Assembly (NCBI GenBank): GCA_029062895.1
Contig: JAIDPF010000092.1
Span: forward strand, 1-35,156
Length of the DNA stretch: 35,156 nt
Direction of reading: 5' to 3'
DNA from: Lachnospiraceae bacterium
Lineage (GTDB): Bacteria > Bacillota > Clostridia > Lachnospirales > Lachnospiraceae
Below, piece by piece: positions 32,140-35,156 of this stretch (the stretch's first letter is position 1; every line of letters starts with the position of its first letter). The position numbers and the translations under genes were made by a program. Under the pieces are notes generated by a model, which was given only the letters and a program-made list of their open reading frames with translations, did not search any database and had not been told where the DNA came from.

Positions 32140-35100
32140 ATGAATCAGCAAAAGATAAGGCCATCATGGAGACAGCGGACAGCCTCGCTTATGATTATGG
32201 TATTTATGGCGGGAATCCTTTTTTCGGACATGCCGTTAGTGTATGCATTTGAGGGCGTACCGGAGACGGAGGAACAGGTCAGCGCATCGGAAATAGAGGA
32301 GCAGATCAGTGTGTCAGAAGCAGAGGCACAGGTCAACGCGTCAGAAACAGAGGAACCGATCGGCGTACCGGAGGATAGGAGTTATACGGGAGAAGGCTAT
32401 GAGGTTGACGCAACCGTGACAACGTACTGGGAAGGCGGCTACAACCTGTGCGTGACAGTGCGTAATACGTCGGAGGAGACGATACATAATTGGGGCATCC
32501 TGTTTGAGACGCAGGATAGTATAAGGGATCTTTATAATGCGGAGATATTGAGCGACAGAGAAGGCATGTACCTGCTGCGCAATAAAGTATATAATCAGGA
32601 TATCCCTGTGGGCGGCAGCGTATCTTTTGGCTACACGGCGTATCACACAGAGGCGGCGGATGTCCCGGAGGAATATGCAGTATCCTCTATTGAGAAAGCA
32701 GTGGAGAGCGATAGCTTTACCGTCAGCTGTCTGGTCAGTGACGAGTGGGAAAGTGGCGCAGTAGTGCAGCTTATGATTGAAAATACATCAGAGAGGACGA
32801 TCGAGGACTGGATTCTGGAGTTTGATTCCAAGATGCAGATCGAAAAGTTGTGGAATGCGGATCTGGTTTCTTATGAGGCGGGACATTACGTCCTGCGCAA
32901 TGTCTCTTATGCCCAGAATATCCCGGCGGGGGAGATGGCTGTAGTAGGGATGCACCTGTCAGCTGCGTCGGGAATAGAGGGAGAGGCGCTTGAAAACGTC
33001 ACGGTCAGGCAGATCGTTCCGTCCGGGGAGAGCGGATCAACGCCTTCGGATAATCAGGTATCAGACAATAATGTATCGGACAATAATGTATCGGATAATA
33101 ACGTTTCGGATAATGACATTTCCGGCAATGAGATACCAGAGGGGATTATCAACCATCTTTCCACAGGCGGGGACGGTGGGGAGATCTATTATAAGACTGC
33201 TTATGAAAGCGATGTGGTCACCGCTCCCGACGGTTTGCCCTGTATCAGGAACCAGTTCCTGTTATCCGCCGACGACACGGTAGACTTTGCGGAGGTGGAG
33301 GCGTATCTGGCGCAGAACGGCGCACGGATCGTAGGGTATATCGAAGTTACCAATGACTATCAGGTGGAAATGTATCAGGATACGGATATGACAGATCTGC
33401 AGGAGCTGACGGAGCGGATCGGCGTGCAGGCATGGGTCAGGCATATCGGGCTGAATTACCTGTGGCTGGAGGAGGCGGAGTTTCGGACGACGGATCCGTG
33501 GTCTGAGTCGGGAAACGCAGCCCATGGCGAATTGATTACAAAAGACCCGAGTGGTCATAACTGGGGACTTGATGCGATCGATTATGTAGGGGCATTGGTA
33601 AATGCGGGAGTGATCAGCAGCAAGTTTGCTTCCACGTCAAGTATCACGACAGACCATCTGACTACGGTCAGGATGGGGATTTTTGATACAGCGTTTGATG
33701 AATGGCATGAGGATCTGGATGATAATTTTGTGTGGACATGGAATAATTTTAAACAGTATGAATGTGGTGATCATTCCAATTGCCCGGATCATGGGATGCA
33801 TATAGGTTTAAGGGATGCATTTGAAGAACAGCTGGACAGAGAGGGAAGTCAGCAATTAGCGCATGGCACGCATGTGGCGGGGACTATGTGTGCGGAATTT
33901 AATAACGGTACCGGCATCAATGGCATCTGTATTAAAAACGAATTATACGGATATGCTTCTCATGGACCTGAACGGGCTATGCCGGAAAATAAGATTGAAG
34001 AGAGAGTGCGTACTACATTTGAAGCGGAATGTGGTTTTGGCGTGCTGATCACAAACCATGTCAAGGTGATTAATTACAGCATGGGAATTAGGGATGGTCT
34101 TGCATATGCGGCTTCCGTGGATACAGGGGAAGGAAGAGATAAGGCGACTGATTATTTAGATGTACAGTCCGGATATATGGAGGAGTTTCTTGGCCAACTG
34201 CTGGATAACGGATATGATTTTTTGATTGTTGTGGCTGCAGGAAACGGCAATGATAAAACATATTATAAATGTACTCCGACAGATAAATATATAGATGTAT
34301 ATATAGCTGGATATATTACGGCGGGAGATGCGCAGAGAGAACTTGCTAATAATAAAAATGCTGAAAAAGATTTAAACATTGAGTGGGATGTGAGTTTTGA
34401 TGCTTCCGGAAATGTTGAAGCAAAATACAACAATGTATTTGCTTATATTTCCGATAACAGTGCCTGTTACGACCACATACTCTGTGTAGGAGCTATAAAT
34501 TATGATATAAACGGGCACTATCCGATATCTAGTTTTAGTAATGGCGGAGGTCGGGTTGATATTTATGCTCCCGGAAATAATATTTACTGTACCTATCTGA
34601 CGGGATGTGCCCAGTCTAATTATGAGTGGATGCTTGAGGATGAAAATAGTGATTATGGAAGATTAAATGGGACTTCCATGGCTGCGCCGCATGTGTCGGG
34701 TGTGGCGGGACTTGCTTATAATGTCTATCCTGATATCAGCGCCGCTGATCTGAAACAGATCATTAAAAATACTGCCCAGAATATTGATGGAGTCCATGTT
34801 TTAAACGCTGCTGATGTGATTGAGGCTGTCGTACAATATAAAGAAGCGGATGAGACACAGGAATATACGATACAGCTTCATGTAGTGGATGCAAATAGAA
34901 ATGGAGTAAGGGACGCTGCGGTTGAGGTGCGCAGTTGGTCACAATATTGGTATAGGGTCTTGGGTGCGGCCATGACAATCAATGCGGTAGGCGGTACTGT
35001 AGTATACAGCGGAAAGACGGATGCGGCGGGAAATATCAAACTGGATATTCCATGGGGTAATTATTATGTGTTGGTGGATGGAGAAAATGTTAGTATTTAT

Positions 35101-35156
35101 GGGTTCATCAAAAATGCGGAAATCAGATTCATAAAAGGATGGATTGATGTTGATGG
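32140..35156 (+). CDS. Large secreted subtilisin-like serine protease with two CBM2-like domains (3' end outside window)
   Basis: At least 1005 residues, open at the right edge. The ATG at 32140 follows GAGGGGGT. A signal peptide ends near residue 37 (VYA-FEG). An acidic SAE-rich stretch precedes two related CBM2-like beta domains (about 68-170 and 188-290), both with 'VRNTSE/ENTSE...W..L.F' and 'YLLRN/YVLRN...IP.G' patterns. A 6-unit S-D-N-N-V linker (about 303-332) follows. The S8 peptidase domain has D516 (GIFDTAF), H575 (HGTHVAGT), oxyanion N702 (AAGNGND) and S846 (NGTSMAAPHVSG), with large insertions between D, H and N. A prealbumin-like beta domain begins near 905. The full triad predicts an active extracellular protease that may bind polysaccharide. 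Confidence 0.92.
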   Translation, partial: MNQQKIRPSWRQRTASLMIMVFMAGILFSDMPLVYAFEGVPETEEQVSASEIEEQISVSEAEAQVNASETEEPIGVPEDRSYTGEGYEVDATVTTYWEGGYNLCVTVRNTSEETIHNWGILFETQDSIRDLYNAEILSDREGMYLLRNKVYNQDIPVGGSVSFGYTAYHTEAADVPEEYAVSSIEKAVESDSFTVSCLVSDEWESGAVVQLMIENTSERTIEDWILEFDSKMQIEKLWNADLVSYEAGHYVLRNVSYAQNIPAGEMAVVGMHLSAASGIEGEALENVTVRQIVPSGESGSTPSDNQVSDNNVSDNNVSDNNVSDNDISGNEIPEGIINHLSTGGDGGEIYYKTAYESDVVTAPDGLPCIRNQFLLSADDTVDFAEVEAYLAQNGARIVGYIEVTNDYQVEMYQDTDMTDLQELTERIGVQAWVRHIGLNYLWLEEAEFRTTDPWSESGNAAHGELITKDPSGHNWGLDAIDYVGALVNAGVISSKFASTSSITTDHLTTVRMGIFDTAFDEWHEDLDDNFVWTWNNFKQYECGDHSNCPDHGMHIGLRDAFEEQLDREGSQQLAHGTHVAGTMCAEFNNGTGINGICIKNELYGYASHGPERAMPENKIEERVRTTFEAECGFGVLITNHVKVINYSMGIRDGLAYAASVDTGEGRDKATDYLDVQSGYMEEFLGQLLDNGYDFLIVVAAGNGNDKTYYKCTPTDKYIDVYIAGYITAGDAQRELANNKNAEKDLNIEWDVSFDASGNVEAKYNNVFAYISDNSACYDHILCVGAINYDINGHYPISSFSNGGGRVDIYAPGNNIYCTYLTGCAQSNYEWMLEDENSDYGRLNGTSMAAPHVSGVAGLAYNVYPDISAADLKQIIKNTAQNIDGVHVLNAADVIEAVVQYKEADETQEYTIQLHVVDANRNGVRDAAVEVRSWSQYWYRVLGAAMTINAVGGTVVYSGKTDAAGNIKLDIPWGNYYVLVDGENVSIYGFIKNAEIRFIKGWIDVD
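33046..33135 (+). repeat. Six 15-bp tandem repeats coding an S-D-N-N-V linker
   Basis: Six in-frame 15-base units (33046, 33061, 33076, 33091, 33106, 33121), of the type TCGGATAATAACGTT, encode SDNQV, SDNNV three times, SDNDI and SGNEI. They link the carbohydrate-binding and protease parts. The third codon positions vary between units, so the amino-acid repeat is under selection or old. Confidence 0.9.

Noticed and set aside
33046-33135. CRISPR-like direct repeats
   Set aside because: The 15-base units are contiguous, in frame and code a protein linker; there are no spacers.

Overview
The window reads as a chromosomal stretch of a low-to-mid GC, anaerobic Firmicute. It is most likely a gut or rumen Lachnospiraceae-type Clostridium. 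This is inferred from protein style: a DUF4474 protein, thrombospondin type 3 and VSDNN-linker secreted proteins, a GH5-CBM2 cellulase, TraX/VanZ membrane proteins, a 39-aa 'GYM' micro-protein, AAGGAGG-type ribosome sites and consensus sigma-A promoters. No database search was possible, so species is not assigned. I see 23 protein genes (one running off the right edge), one strong non-coding RNA candidate, and several promoters, terminators and operator-like palindromes. I found no tRNA, rRNA, CRISPR array or insertion sequence.

Layout. 1-4.7 kb: a very large secreted protein (beta-rich N-terminus, thrombospondin type 3 repeats, C-type lectin domain, C39-like cysteine-peptidase domain) followed by a membrane protein. 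4.9-5.3 kb: a minus-strand Cu/Zn superoxide dismutase. 5.6-12.6 kb: a GH3 glycosidase, an RlmI-like rRNA methyltransferase, a Kef/CPA2 antiporter, a 39-aa micro-protein behind a hairpin that buries its ribosome site, and a secreted GH5-CBM2 cellulase. 12.6-12.9 kb: a minus-strand Cys/Pro-rich 66-aa protein. 13.0-16.5 kb: an Mrp/NBP35 ATPase, a GtrII-like membrane protein and a GT2 glycosyltransferase. 16.5-18.0 kb (minus): a stand-alone reverse transcriptase preceded by a structured RNA with its own promoter and terminator. 18.1-22.4 kb (minus): a complete sucrose operon (PTS EIIBCA, sucrose-6-P hydrolase, fructokinase). 22.6-29.9 kb: TraX-like, VanZ-like, a giant hybrid histidine kinase, and a REC-HD-GYP regulator. 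30.0-32.0 kb: a DUF4474 protein and a metallophosphoesterase. 32.1 kb to the end: a large secreted subtilisin with two CBM2-like domains, truncated by the window.

How it fits together. Much of the region concerns plant glycans and sugars (cellulase, GH3, sucrose PTS operon), the cell surface (large secreted proteins, glycosyltransferases) and signalling (hybrid kinase plus c-di-GMP phosphodiesterase-type regulator). The part I think most deserves attention is the reverse transcriptase at 16513-17727 with the structured RNA at about 17806-18000. The RNA has an extended -10 promoter, a 17-bp long-range closing stem, a UUCG hairpin, a nested stem with a plausible pseudoknot, and an intrinsic terminator. 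The RT lacks the DGR and retron signatures I checked, and there is no intron or effector gene beside it. It looks like an RT-plus-ncRNA unit, comparable in layout to defence-associated RT systems, and I cannot assign it to a described class from sequence alone.
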